NCBI RefSeq assembly: GCF_000002985.6
Contig: NC_003284.9
Location: 15,562,001-15,626,000 of the forward strand
Direction of reading: 5' to 3'
DNA length: 64,000 nt
From: Caenorhabditis elegans
Taxonomy: Eukaryota; Nematoda; Chromadorea; Rhabditida; Rhabditidae
Below are positions 1 to 13,316 of this stretch, in pieces. A program made the translations under genes and the position numbers. Under the pieces are notes generated by a model, which ran no database searches, had not been told where the DNA came from, and was given only the letters and a program-made list of their open reading frames with translations. Each line of letters begins with the position of its first letter. The stretch's first letter is position 1.

Positions 1-3000
1 CAAACTCTGGTCAATTTCCCAATTCAAAACCAATTGAATTTTGTCGATTTTTTGCAAAACGCACACATTTTTTTCTGTTTGGCGTATATACCGTTTTGTA
101 GATATTAGTTTAGACATATAATAGTTTTAAAAAACTTTGTTTTAACAGAAGTTGCCAGACTGCCCATTTCTTATTTTATTTTTGAAACATGCGGAATAAC
201 TAGAAAAATGAAGACACAGTTCACAGTTTGATCGTATTTGAAATTTTATTGCAAATTTGCGCATTTTTTAAAGATCAGTTTATCAAGGAGTTCTAATTTA
301 TGTGAATAACTAATTCTGCATATTTATTGTTGTATCCGTCTTTGAGTAGATCATTTTTTTTTCAGGGAATTCAATAATTAGGAAATTGAGAAATATTACC
401 AATTCGGCATTTGGCATTTATCAAGTTCAAATTTATGAATATTTGAAAATCCAAATTCTAATATTAATAATGGGGGTATTTTTTTCCAACTAATACAATT
501 TTTCGACAATCAGTACGTTTGGCAACTACAAAATCTGAAAATTTGAATTCGAGTTGCCAATGCTGACATTCCAAAAGTACAGTATAAAAAATGTAAGACA
601 ACAATTTTTTTGGTCGACTTCCAAAGTATGAGTGTCAAAAACTGAGTAATTGCCGCAATAATTTTTTAAAAATGTTGTGAAACGTTTTATTATGATACCA
701 GCCGTGGACCGCACCTCCGGCGCGGCCCCCGACTTCTGGGGCTGAAAATTTTTTTTTTCTGAAATAACCGTAATCCTACAGTATTCCTACCGTACCGCTA
801 TTGTACCACTACAGTACCTCAACTATATCCCTACACTAACCCCAATTCACTATCCCTCCAGAAGCCAAAACTTCACCGACTACAAAAACTACATAGACTA
901 CACACAAGGTCACACAGAATAAGCACTTTATATATAGTAAATGATTCTGTCATTTTGGCACCATAGGAGCAGTTTTTCACACTTTACCCGCTACTAACTT
1001 CTAGCAGTAAGTTACTTCACCTTAAAAAAAGCTTTGCATCACCCTCTTCGACGCAGTAAACATTACAAGTTGGAATTTATTCATTTTTTTGGACTAAACT
1101 TTGAATGTATGAAGATATTGTACTCCTTGAAATCTTTCGCCTCATTGGTTCTCAGCATGTCAAAGTTTTTATTTGAGGAAAAACCTAGAGAAAAAACTAT
1201 TGAAATATTTCATATGTTTTTTTCCTTATTTTTTCTTCTTCGTTTTCAACTTTTTCTCTCAATTTCTTTTTTTGAAAACAAGTTTCAAGATTTTATTTCT
1301 CGACTTTACACGATTTAATCATTTTCTCCATCAATTTTTAAAACAACACAATTTGTGAATTGTATGTACATAATTCTATTGTTTAGTGACTAACTAAACT
1401 TGTAAGTCGATATTGCTGATCATAATATAAACTTCTGTAGATATCTTATTTCATTCCATTTCACTCTGACGTTTTCCTTTTCAACATTTCCATTTTGAAA
1501 AAAAAAATTTGTGTTTCAAAGTCCCTTTTTCCTTCTTTTTTTTATAGGGCTCGTTATTATTGACATTCATTTTCTGAATAAGAGAAAGAAAAAAATGCGG
1601 AAAAAAGTGAGCGAAGCCCATTTTTAGAGAGAAAATTGCCCATTTCTTTCTTTCTGCCCGTTGATTTATTCACTGCCTACAATTTCTCATCCAGTTTGGA
1701 GGGCAAGCTGCTTCCTAGTGAGAGCTCCGATTTCCACAAGTGCGTGCTTGCTGGAAAGCTTCACATGTTTTTGATGCGTTGGAAACTTTAACTTGGGCAA
1801 TACGCTGTAGTGGGTTTAGTTTTCAGACTGTTGTTTATTTGAGTCCAGGCTTGGATTGAAATATTTTTTGAAATCTTAGCGTCGTGTGCAAATTTTTTCA
1901 AAACATATATCAGAGCTATTTATGCTGAATAGTACCAATAAAATTAAAAAAAAAAACATTATGTAACGAACATCTAGGTTTATTTCATGTTTTAGAAAAT
2001 TAGCTAAAATGTCCAAATAAAACTGGTGAAAAATGTTATTGAAATTTCTAAATTTTATTTCTAAATTTAATGTACATTTATATTTTCGATTTTACTATTA
2101 GTAGTTTTATAAACCGAAATATAACTTTTCAAAATAAATTAGTAGCTCAATTTGAAATAGGGTACGTTCCTAAAACATGTGCCTCTTTTTTTTGCCATAC
2201 TTTAAATTTTATTGCTATCGTTTTTCTCTTAAAATCAATATCATTATGCAGCCATTTTCACGTTTCATGAGCCCACTGTACTTTTATGTGAGCCACACTC
2301 AAAAGGAAATTGAGCCGAAATGCTCTCTTCCTCTATCTTCCGAATTTTTAACGAATCCTATACTTTGTTTGATTAGTTTTATTTTGAATTTGCCATTTAT
2401 ATTCCTTGCAAAATGTTAAAGCTGTAGTGTCACACCATAGCAATTTGTGGTCTCTTATTCTAAACTTTGGTCATTTACAATCGGTGGAAAAAAAAGGTTC
2501 ATAAGCTGCCTTCGTTTACCCATGTGACCGTGGGGGTTATGTGGCTGTGCGAGACAAAAAGAAACAGACACATGAGGTCTTCAAAAGTTGAGTTGGATTC
2601 CTATGGGAATCATCAAAAAATCGTTTCCGAATTTAGATGGATATGGGTTAGTGAAGAAGTGCGATCTATGGTCATGAACTTTTCTCAAGTAGTTCTGAGT
2701 TGCTCAAGCGGAAGTTTTTCATTTGCAGCAAATCGTTTTCGTGTAAATTTGGACTGGTTTTTATTAGTGATGTTATTATTGTTCAAAGACCTATAGTTTA
2801 AAAACTATTTTAATAATTCGGCCTTATGATTGTACCGCACACTTTAATTTAGCATTTAATCTACATATTTTGGAAAAAGTTATGAAACATAAGCAAATGA
2901 AAGCCGTGTGCGTTTTCTGGTATTTTTTTGAACAACATTCTCAAATTTAGGGTTCGTGGGCTTAACTTTGTTTAATTGCCATTTTATGGTGTTTCTAAAT

Positions 3001-3108
3001 TAAGTAAAAAGAGACTCTTATGATGTAAGCCATTTAAGTTTAGAAGAAATTGCCCAACTATGTACAATAATTAGTAAACTTTGAATCTTAACTGAATATG
3101 TCTTTCTG

Positions 3109-3375
3109 TGGCGTGCGGCAAATCCCAAAACTTGCCGAGCTTGGCAAATTCGGTAAATTCGCCGTGCTCAACAAACTCCGAAAACGTAGATATTTTTTTT
3201 AAATGTTTTTTGGAGCATCAAAATTACTGAATCATAACTACTGTAATTTGCCGAATTTGCCGGGCTCGGCAAACTCGGCAAGTCACTTTTTTTGAAATTT
3301 GCCGTGCTCGGCAAAATTGGCAAATTTGCCGAGCTTGGCAAACGGCAAATTCAGCAAATTTGCCGCACATCCCTG
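3109..3375. repeat. TTGCCG-family dispersed repeat
   Basis: The stretch is built of repeated gccgagcttggcaaa / tttgccgggctcggc words on both strands, with ends GTGCGGCAAAT and ATTTGCCGCACAT that are inverted copies of each other. Related elements lie at 42047-42520, 49040-49535 and 60510-60905. It looks like a non-autonomous fold-back element, not a coding region. Confidence 0.7.
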
Positions 3376-3916
3376 GTGTTTTTCGAATAAAGAACATTTA
3401 TAAATTGATTACTTTTATTGTGAACATTCAACTTTTGAAATACTCGATTTTTTTTTAATTTTCCAACACCTGTTCTAATTCCGCAGCATTTATCCCAATG
3501 CCACAGGACAGCTGCTTCCAAATGTCCTTCCATCTTGTCAATATAAAACATGGACAAATGTTCAAAAATTAAAGCTTTATATTTTCCAAATTTTGCTTCT
3601 TTTTTTTCGCTAAGCATTTTTTGTTTTTGCGTGAAGGCAAGGAGATATTTGAAATAAATCAAATTTTGCCAATTAGACGACTACGGCGTCCCTCTGGATA
3701 CAAGCCTCAGAACTTCCATGGAGTTTTCGTTTCCAGCGATTGCTTTTGACGTTTTTTTAGGATTCAAAATTTATTCTTATTCAAGAATAGCATCATTTGA
3801 AATTGAGTATATAAATCCAATTCAAACCAGTTTTGTTGAATTTCAAACTCTAAGTTGAGTCTTAAATGTATAAACATGAACTGCTCCTGGTATCCTTAAC
3901 CAGAATGGATAGCGCG

Positions 3917-4196
3917 TTTAAAGGTGGAGTAGCGCCAGTGGGGATTTTGTCTAAATACACTTATACTGATCCAAAACAACCGAATATCATAATAAAACAC
4001 TCCAAAAAATTTTAGATTTTTCAAAATATCCGGTCAAAGTTTAGGAAAATTGCCAAAATTTTGTAATTGTCACATTTTGACAGTAAATAAAAAATTTTCA
4101 AAATATTTTTGAAAAGTTTTATTGTGATATTCGGTTAGTTTGGCACCATAGAAGTAGTTTTTAACACTTTCCCCCGTGGCGCTACTCCACTTTTAA
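3917..4196. repeat. MITE family A (GGTGGAGTAGCGCCAGT ends)
   Basis: This is a 280-bp palindromic element. Its left end reads tttaaaggtggagtagcgcc and its right end carries the inverse (ggcgctactccacttttaa); the inner sequence also pairs loosely. It is one of four clear copies in the window (14697-15129, 21194-21595, 33435-33843), plus degenerate ones at 31393-31648 and 36343-36513. No open frame; non-autonomous. Confidence 0.8.
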
Positions 4197-6920
4197 GTAT
4201 AGATGACAGTTTGTTTTACAAGGATGTGAGAATACAAAAATTATTGTTAAGCACATTTCATGGCTCTATGAATGTGAATGTGGTTTTTATAACGCTTAAT
4301 TTATAAAAATGTTGTCTTGCAGAGGTCTCTTCAAAATTTTTGATACTAACACACTTGTGAGCAGTGTTCTAGAACTCAATGGCACAGTTTTCAATAGATA
4401 TTTGAAAATTTCCTATTGCATATTGTGTAAATTTAGCTTTGAAAATAATTGTATGTCGAAAAATATTTGTTTTTTCCAGTTTTTTTTCAGTCCAGCTATC
4501 CGTCCGTCACTATGCAATTTCAAATACTTTGTTAACAAAATATATATCTAGACACTGGTTAGATTTGGAACGAAAACAAAAACTTTCTTCTCTTCCTTTT
4601 CCTTTTGTCGTTTATTCTGTGAGTTTGGCTTAGCAAGCCTCCCGGACCACGACGTCGTCATCGGCGCCGTCAGTGCTCCGCGTTTTTTTTTGTGGAGCCA
4701 AGAGAAAGAGGGCAGAAAGAGCTTCAAACTGCGGTCGGGAGCTCTAACACACACGTCTTGCTTTTCTTCTTCTGCTTTTGCTCTCCCTGTGTGCGAGAAT
4801 ATGTACATACGCGAAAAATGTGCGCGCGGGGGGGGGGGGCCCCTGCCGAGTAGCAGTGCGCAGCACACATACATAGCAGAATATCGACTAATCGAAAACG
4901 CCTCCTTCCTTTTTCTTTTTTCCTTCTTTCTGCTTCGTTTTTCTTTCTTTTTCTTATTCTTATTCTTCGTTTTCCGTTTTTGTTTTCTTTTTCTTCCTTG
5001 ATATTCTCCTCAGCCTGCTTTGCTCGCTATGGAGTGAAGGGACAACAAAAAACTCAGCTGTTATTTATTCCATGTTCTGTTTTGCTTTACAATTAAAAAA
5101 ATCAATTGAGCTATTTTGCTAGATTTTCAATACTTTTAAACCATGTTTTATAAATGTTTTATAAATTTCAGAGCATATGAAATCATTGTACATCAACTGA
5201 TTAGTCACAAATTCATTATCAGGAGTAGTATGGGAATGTTAAATTCGTTATTTGTTTACACACCGCTGGTTCTTAGTAAAATTTTCTAATAGGAAGTAAC
5301 TGGAATTTGTTTGGAAACCTACAAATCTGTTAATTTCGGAATTAATATCCAAGTTTCCAAATTAGCAGAAATAAAATTTTGAAGTAATATCTGGTTGAAA
5401 TGTTGTGTTTCTGCTATAAAACTTGAAAAGAAACCTTGAATCCTGCTAGAGAATCGCCTTTGGTCAGAAAATCGAACATCAGTTTTTACTGCAAGTGACA
5501 ATTTTCAGGGAGTATTTGAAGCCGTTATTTTTAATCCCAACTTTTTAAATGAAAATGAGTATATTTTTCATATTTATGATATGCATATATATATGTTCAA
5601 TCTATCTGTGTTAGAGCTTGATGATTATTTCGAATCGGGCGGGTTTAAAGATCTGCCAAAAAAATTTGCAGTACTACCCTGTCTTGAAAAAAAAAGAAGA
5701 AAAACTGTGATACAATTTAACAATCATGAACATACGACAATTCTCTACAAATTATAATATCATAATGAATTCCATATTTTGTTTAAACAAATTGGACTAA
5801 ATGAATTTCCTCGTCTCTAATAAACAAATAGAACGTGGAAAAACCTTCTTACTAATCATGATTTCTGGTCACAATTGTGACTCGATATTTGCTAAGATGA
5901 CGATTTTTCTTTTCTTCCTACGGTACTGATCGGACTGTTGTAAAAGTTTCACAATTTTGAAATATTTTATTTTATTTTTATTTTGCATAATTTCCAAAGG
6001 TCATCCATCTCATTTCCATTCTCAATAAAAAAAATTTTTAAAGTCTGCCTCTTTTTATTAAAGAAACGATGTTATTTGCTCACTAACTTCCATTCACACG
6101 TTTCCAGCGAGATAGCAGGTAAGTTGAGAGACGCAGGTGGTTAGACTACAAACAGAAGGGTGGCCGGCTGCCACCCTCTCCACACCACTATTTCACAACA
6201 TTTACAATGAATTGATCTACCCGCCAAATTCTGGTTTTCGGCAATCCAAAACTGTTCGCTTTGTTTTCCACTTTTTCATTTTTCATTTCTCCTCCACTAC
6301 TTATTTGGATTTTCTTTTTCAAATGTGTCCCGTTTAGTTTTTTTTTGCATCTAACAACCTTCTGTTTTTTTCCAATATTTTCATTAAACAAGCCTCCAAA
6401 TTCTTCATAAAATTCCTCGTGAAAAGAAATTTCTTGTCGTGGTTACTGCTGACGCGTTTTGCGATGAGTGTGTGTTGGCACGCTCTCCGCCGTCGCTGGC
6501 CAAGCCTTTTTCTCTCCCCGCCGCAGTACTGACTGCGAGGCTGACTCACTGCGGTCATTTCGTTTGCCTCACCCTCACTTTTAGTCTCTGCATCTCCGAG
6601 TCTCTCCGCGCTTTTTTGTACGCCGATCGTTTCTTCTTCTTGTTTTCCAAACATTCAACACCGTTTTGCCGACAATGATTCTGAATATTTGTTGATTTTG
6701 TTTTTTCAAATGCGATTTGAGGATTTTTTTTTCTAATTTTATATTCTATATTCTTGAAGGTGATAAATTTCATTCTAAAACATAATTATTAAACCTCCGA
6801 AAACCTCATTGCGAAATCGTGCTTTTTCCATTAAATCTTCTCAATGCTCTTCCTCATATCATTAATCGACTAAAAAAATCGATTTTCAGGTAGTTCAGCG
6901 TATAACCACCAGGATCAGCC

Positions 6921-9900
6921 ATGTCGTGGCAAAACCAGGGAATGCAGGCGTTGATCCCTGTGATCAATCGTGTCCAGGACGCCTTCTCCCAGCTGGGCAC
7001 ATCTGTCAGCTTCGAACTTCCACAGATCGCCGTCGTCGGAGGACAGTCCGCTGGAAAGTCGTCGGTGCTGGAGAATTTTGTCGGAAAGTGAGTCACAAGA
7101 AGAAAAAAAACATAACTTTGCGAAATAAAATCACAATTTTTTTCCTTTCCAGAGACTTCTTGCCACGTGGATCAGGAATCGTAACACGTCGTCCACTTAT
7201 TTTGCAGCTTATTCAAGATCGCAATGAGTACGCCGAGTTCCTACACAAGAAGGGTCATCGCTTTGTGGATTTTGATGCAGTTCGGAAAGAGATTGAGGAT
7301 GAGACTGATCGTGTCACTGGACAGAATAAGGGAATCAGTCCACATCCAATCAACTTGCGTGTCTTTTCTCCAAATGGTAAGCATTTAGAAACTCACAGAA
7401 ACGCAAGTGCGCTGGATGATTTGAGCATCTGAAACCAGACTTATGCAACTTTTTTTAAAATTTAAATTGCATTAAAGATTTCATAAATTTACAGTGAGTT
7501 GCACAAAATCACTGGAAAAATTCACACATTTTAATTAATTCATACTTAATTTTTCAGTTCTAAATCTGACACTCATCGATTTGCCCGGTCTCACAAAAGT
7601 GCCCGTCGGAGATCAACCAGCAGATATTGAGCAACAGATCCGTGACATGATTCTCACATTCATCAACCGTGAGACTTGCCTCATTCTTGCCGTCACTCCG
7701 GCCAACAGCGATCTCGCCACTTCGGATGCGTTGAAACTTGCGAAGGAAGTCGATCCACAGGGTCTTCGCACGATTGGAGTCCTCACCAAACTTGACTTGA
7801 TGGACGAGGGAACCGATGCTCGCGAGATCCTCGAGAACAAGCTGTTCACACTTCGTCGTGGCTACGTCGGAGTTGTCAATCGTGGGCAGAAGGATATTGT
7901 CGGTCGCAAGGATATTAGAGCTGCTTTGGACGCCGAGAGAAAGTTCTTCATCTCACACCCATCCTACCGACATATGGCTGATCGGTTGGGAACAAGCTAC
8001 CTTCAACACACTCTTAATCAACAGCTCACCAATCATATCCGTGATACACTGCCAACACTTCGTGATAGTCTTCAAAAGAAGATGTTTGCTATGGAAAAGG
8101 ATGTGGCCGAGTACAAGAACTACCAGCCAAATGATCCAGGCCGCAAGACCAAGGCTCTTTTGCAGTAAGTGATTTCAATGGAGGTGCTTTATTAACAAAA
8201 TTTTTGCAGAATGGTTACCCAGTTCAATGCTGACATTGAGCGCTCCATTGAAGGTTCCTCTGCAAAGCTGGTTTCAACCAATGAGCTCAGTGGAGGAGCC
8301 CGTATCAATCGGCTTTTCCATGAGCGTTTCCCATTTGAGATTGTTAAAATGGAAATTGACGAGAAAGAAATGCGCAAAGAAATCCAGTATGCCATCAGAA
8401 ACATTCACGGTATCCGCGTCGGTCTCTTCACTCCGGATATGGCGTTTGAGGCAATTGCCAAAAAGCAAATCACCCGTCTGAAGGAGCCATCGTTGAAATG
8501 CGTTGATCTGGTGGTCAACGAGTTGGCTAATGTGATCAGACAGTGCGCTGACACTATGGCTAGATATCCACGTCTTCGTGACGAGCTGGAAAGAATCGTC
8601 GTCTCGCATATGCGTGAACGTGAGCAAATTGCCAAGCAGCAAATTGGGCTCATTGTTGACTACGAACTCGCTTATATGAACACAAACCATGAGGATTTCA
8701 TTGGATTCAGCAAGTAGGAGTTTAGACTTTGCTTTTAGATGTTTAATTTTATTTTTTTAGTGCTGAAGCAAAAGCCTCCCAAGGACAATCAGCGAAGAAG
8801 AATCTTGGAAACCAGGTGATCAGAAAGGGCTGGCTCTCACTGAGCAACGTATCGTTTGTGCGTGGCTCCAAGGACAATTGGTTTGTGCTCATGTCGGACA
8901 GTTTGAGTTGGTACAAAGATGATGAGGAGAAGGAGAAGAAGTACATGCTCCCATTGGATGGTGTCAAGCTGAAGGATATTGAGGGTGGATTTATGTCTCG
9001 TAACCACAAGTTTGCTCTGTTCTACCCCGACGGAAAGTGAGTTACTCAAGAATTTTGCGATTTGATTGCCATTTCAACATTCCAAGAGCCCGCACGCTTT
9101 TCTTTCCACATTAGAGTTTCATTAGGCAGAAACACAGGAACACTAAATTGAGCATGAGTTTTGAAACGAGACAAAAAACGCACACACACACAAAATCAAT
9201 TTTTTTTGAATATTTGTTTAAATTAAATTAATTTGCAGGAGGTGAGTGTATAGTTTACTTTCTTCACTTCTTCTTCTTCTTTAATGACTTGTAAGACAGA
9301 AAAACCTTTGTGTTGTCGTCCTTGTGATCTGTTTTCATTTTTTTTACCCGAAAAGTTTATCCACCTTGAAACCAACACCTTTCACTTCTGTAGTCAATTT
9401 CTTATTTTTCCTGTTTCTCTTTCTCTGCTGTGACAGTTTCAGTTCAGACAAAAAAAAATACAGCATGCAAAATGCTTTTTAGATAAAAGATTCTGAACCA
9501 GCATGAAGATGTAAACTCATGTATCCTTGACCTCACGCACTTGCTTCTCCCATAACCCTTTGAATTCCAGGAACATCTACAAGGATTACAAGCAGCTTGA
9601 GTTGGGATGCACCAATTTGGACGAAATTGATGCGTGGAAGGCTTCATTCTTGCGTGCTGGTGTCTATCCAGAAAAGCAGAAGGCACAGGAAGATGAGTCC
9701 CAACAAGAGATGGAGGATACCTCGATTGATCCACAACTTGAGAGACAGGTGGAGACAATCCGTAATTTGGTTGATTCCTACATGAGAATCATTACCAAGA
9801 CAATTAAGGACCTGGTTCCAAAGGCGGTGATGCATTTGATTGTTAACCAGGTGAGGGATTTTAAAAGAATTGAATGATTCATCGTGATATCATCACGGCC

Positions 9901-10949
9901 TGTTTTTTTAACCGTACACAATAAACCTTAAACTAAATATCTCAATAATTTCAGACAGGTGAGTTCATGAAAGATGAACTTTTGGCCCATCTCTACCAAT
10001 GCGGCGACACTGATGCTCTCATGGAGGAATCTCAAATAGAAGCCCAGAAGCGCGAGGAGATGCTCCGAATGTACCATGCTTGCAAGGAGGCGCTCCGCAT
10101 TATCTCTGAAGTCAACATGAGCACCCTTGGCGACCAGCCGCCGCCATTGCCGATGTCTGACTACCGCCCACACCCATCTGGACCTTCACCGGTGCCGCGT
10201 CCGGCTCCTGCTCCACCAGGCGGACGTCAGGCCCCAATGCCACCACGCGGAGGACCCGGTGCCCCACCACCACCAGGCATGAGACCACCACCAGGTGCGC
10301 CAGGAGGCGGCGGTGGCATGTACCCACCGTTGATTCCAACGTAAGTTTATGCCTATTTTTTTTCGAAAAGAGCACCAGATCTCTTCTAATCTTTCCTATT
10401 TTGGTCCGTCATACTCTTTCTTCTGTCAAAATTTTTTTTCTGAAATTTAGAAAAAAAAATACTGTCAACAAGTCAGAATAAAACCTAAAACTAACGTGTA
10501 CCAACCACTCTAGGCGTCCGGGACCAGGCGGCCCACCACCCAACATGGCACCGCCTAGATAATAATGTTGTGAATAATTCCCCCACTGACCAAAGGTTTG
10601 TTAATCGCGAAGAAGCAGTACAGAGAAGTGTATAATTGTTTGTTGTAATCGTGATGTGTATTAGCAGCATCTATCTAGTGTTGTGATCCCTTGGCACTTT
10701 ATCGGAACATTTTTATATTCCACTATCTTCCTGTGATTTTTTCTACAGAAAGAAGCAAAAGCTAACTTTTCTTTCTCATCAAATTTTTCATAATTTCGTC
10801 ATTATTTGCATGTTTCAATGGTGGTCTAGCTTTCTGTTGTTGTAGTATTAATCTGAAACGTTGTTTTTTTTTTCAGAAGAGTACCGACACCATCCAACGG
10901 AGCACCAGAGATTCCAGCTCGCCCGCAAGTCCCCAAGAGACCTTTCTAA
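6921..10949 (+). CDS. dyn-1: Dynamin GTPase
   Basis: Large GTPase that pinches off endocytic and synaptic vesicles at the plasma membrane. Exons: 6921-7087, 7153-7376, 7558-8164, 8210-8713, 8761-9036, 9571-9850, 9955-10340, then either 10514-10562 or 10877-10949. These splice in phase to 830 or 838 residues, the lengths I recall for DYN-1 isoforms. The GTPase domain is N-terminal, with P-loop GGQSAGKSS near residue 38, switch-2 DLPG and TKLDLMD. The stalk follows, then a PH domain (about residues 510-630, GWLSLSN...KDNWFVL), the GED ([17 protein letters not shown]) and a proline/glycine-rich tail that binds SH3 partners. An acceptor 31 nt before the ATG suggests trans-splicing. The two last exons give different proline-rich ends. 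An AATAAA at 11678 may serve the 3' UTR, which includes a C-run at 11383. Confidence 0.97.
9239..9241 (+). other. dyn-1: Candidate 3-nt microexon of dyn-1
   Basis: Inside the 9037-9570 intron, a good acceptor (AATTTGCAG) is followed by GAG and at once by a consensus donor GTGAGT. Inclusion would keep the frame and insert one residue into the PH domain, turning DGK-N into DGK-R-N just before IYKDY. Seen directly: the splice signals and phase. Inferred: that it is used. Confidence 0.35.
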
Positions 10950-12286
10950 ATGCTTTTACATCTCCATCCTAGCTCACTTGTCATACTATTACCGTTCCCA
11001 TAGTAATTGTACAATGCCCCCGTTTTATCAAGCATTTCTTTTTTTTTTTTGAGAATTTTTAAATTAATCAATATCCCGAGTTCTTCCACCTTTTGAGCAA
11101 GTCTCGTTGAGGATTGCATTGGTCCCAGCGCTAACTAGGCGTCAATTCATCCACCTCTCCATTCTCTCTCCCGTTCCAACTGTGTTTTTCTTTGTCAGCG
11201 GCGAATTTTCCACAACCAATCGAGTCCTATTTCTCTTTTTTTCCCCCACCTCCCAATAATTTTATTTGCATGTTTTATAAACTCACTTTGTTCAATAATT
11301 TATTGATTTTATTTTTTCTATGATTTGAAACTTTACATTTTTCCTACTCTTCTATAGCAATACTTTGTCACTTACAATAACCCCCCCCCCCCAGTCTGCC
11401 TATATTTATTTAGATGTTCTTTATGGCCACCCAATGTATAAACTCTTTTAGTGCATTTGTAGGTTCTTTCTTCATCCCACCCAATTCCCCCTCCACCACA
11501 AATCCCAGTTTTGATTATTTTAAGCCCATATTTATAAGAAGTAAATATATTTATAGATTTTTCTTAGATTATAAGCTCTTCTAGGTTTTCCCTCGTTGAG
11601 AAGAATGATCTGAAAAAGCCTAAATTATAGATTTTTGAAACGTATTGTGTAGAATTTGTATTTATTCGTGAAAGTGGAATAAAGTTAAAACGGAAAAATG
11701 TAGTATTAGTTTTGTGCAAAACATTGGCCCTATAAATGTAGATGTAGGAAAGTCTGTTTATTCTTGGAAAAATCCCTAATTTTTGTGAAATTGTTTGGTT
11801 TGCAGCGGTCGGAAGCAATCTTGAAAATAATTATCATTTGTAATCACATTTTGGTAATTTATTACGTTTATTTTCTTCATTGATTGGTAGGTATATGTTT
11901 TCTTTCGAAAGATGAACAAATGATAGTGAATTGGTGCACCTATAAACGGAAAATATACCTTAAACAATTAATGGTTAAAAAATCCACAATGAAGAAAAGA
12001 TATTAGAAAATTCCGGTTGCTAAGACATTGAAAAAAACTTGAAAAAAGACTTTGAAAACTTGACAAAATTTGGCACTTTTGAAAAGAACCCATTTAAAAC
12101 TTAAAGCATGTACTAAAACGAGAACTTTATTTGAAAATTATTATATGTGTATTGCTGCGCTTGTACATTTAAAAAAAGGAACCTTTTCAATTGATACTTA
12201 AAACAAATAGAAGTTTTTTAATCCATATCCTCAAGCTTCGCAGATAAACCCTCAATATGCCAAACTCTAATAAGTAGCAATGTAAC
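10950..12286. other. dyn-1 3' region and intergenic space
   Basis: This is pyrimidine-rich sequence likely to be dyn-1 3' UTR up to about 11700 (candidate poly(A) signal AATAAA at 11678), including a run of 14 C at about 11381-11394. Beyond that it is AT-rich with no gene seen. Confidence 0.5.
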
Positions 12287-12496
12287 ATGTTTTTGGCGCT
12301 GGTGAGTAGGTACTAAAAATTTAATAAATGTTTCCGATTTAAAATTTTAGATCTCGTCAGAATCGTTGTCAACGCAGAACTACAATTCTGGCATACTTTT
12401 GTTATAACGATATCAAATACCAAAGAACTCGTCGAAATTGCATACTTGTTGATGGAACCATCCGTTCAACTGAACGCCAGCCAGTTTATTACTTAA
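12287..12496 (+). CDS. Weak two-exon small-protein candidate
   Basis: An ATG at 12287 opens a short exon to 12305 (MFLALV), followed by a plausible donor (GTAGGT), a 45-nt intron and an acceptor AAATTTTAG at 12350. Exon 12351-12496 continues in frame to TAA, giving 54 residues with a hydrophobic start. Another frame of the same second exon is also open (ends ...YYLNEN), so coding may be fortuitous. No family recognised. The region is isolated between dyn-1 and the hydroxylase gene. Confidence 0.2.
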
Positions 12497-13152
12497 ATGA
12501 AAACTAATTTTTCAATTGATGACGGTTAGTGACTTTAGGTTTCATTTGATCAGCGTAGTTGCTGACACTTAATGGTTCGGGAACATAAAAGAACATGTCG
12601 AACACGTACATGACGACTGCTTAAAAGTTGAAAATTTCCCATATCCGTTTCTCATTTTATGTAGTCTCTTTCAGTGTGGCTACTAACGATTTTGCAATTT
12701 TACATTATACTTTGTTTGTGAGTTTCAGGAAACTTGTGAATTCGTTCAAACCCTTCAGAATCAGAATAAAAAATGGTGCTTTGTATTTCTTAAATTTTAA
12801 TAACTTTTTCACGAGCACTACATTTTAAAATTTTGTAGAAGTTGTCTGTTTGCACCCATTTAATTTCAAATGTGTCATAAGTCAACAACTGGCACGTTGA
12901 GTATACATAGAAAAGAATGATTTTACCTTTTAATATTTTTTTTGTTATAAAAGCTTGCAACATTTTTATTACCTCTATGGATAAAAAACGAAGGCTAGGA
13001 GAAAGAATCTAAAAACTCGGATTAGTTTTTGGATACAAAACAGAAGATTAGAATATTTCCCTTCACGAATTTTGAGGGTAAAACAATTTTACCGAAGTTT
13101 TCAAAGGTTTTTGTTCAAGATTCCATTCATTTTTTTTGAAATACTTCATACA

Positions 13153-13316
13153 CGTGGTGTCAGGTTGTTACGGTTTGACTTACAAATTTTGCCCAAAAAA
13201 TGAGACGTCAGCACGTTTTTAGCCATTTAAATCAGTTAAGAACTCTGTGTCTCAACTCCCGCATTTTTTGTAGATATTTGTAGATCAAACCGAAATGAGA
13301 CACTCTGACACCACGA
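13153..13316. repeat. MITE family B (CACGTGGTGTCAG ends)
   Basis: Left end CACGTGGTGTCAGG pairs with right end CTGACACCACGA, and inside lie tacggtttgac and gtagatcaaaccg as inverted partners plus the family words tgacgtcagcacg and cccgcattttttgtagat. Other copies: 15819-16270 (interrupted), 21631-21744, 33908-34103 and 37385-37539. Confidence 0.75.

Larger units (their letters stand above)
1..6920. other. Gene-poor region upstream of dyn-1
   Basis: I see no supportable gene here. The open frames are short, AT-rich and lack homology or consistent splice signals. Two repeats (3109-3375 and 3917-4196) are listed separately. Stretches 4640-5030 and 6430-6680 are richer in GC and in pyrimidine tracts than their surroundings, with T-runs and CTC/CGC words, which is the usual look of C. 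elegans promoter or outron sequence; they probably belong to dyn-1 but nothing in them fixes a start site. A splice acceptor (TTTTCAG ending at 6889) lies 31 nt before the dyn-1 ATG. Confidence 0.5.

Noticed and set aside
2467-2796. 109-codon plus-strand frame
   Set aside because: No homology, no nearby splice signals that extend it, and AT-driven composition. Too weak to annotate.
4800-4870. X-linked dosage-compensation (rex/MEX) site
   Set aside because: GC-rich CGCGCGGGG sequence drew attention, but the CGCGCAGGGAG core is not present here, and I noticed it nowhere else in the window.
4548-5001. Overlapping open frames on both strands
   Set aside because: Composition effect of a pyrimidine-rich, promoter-like tract; Phe/Leu runs on one strand and Lys/Glu on the other, without splice structure.
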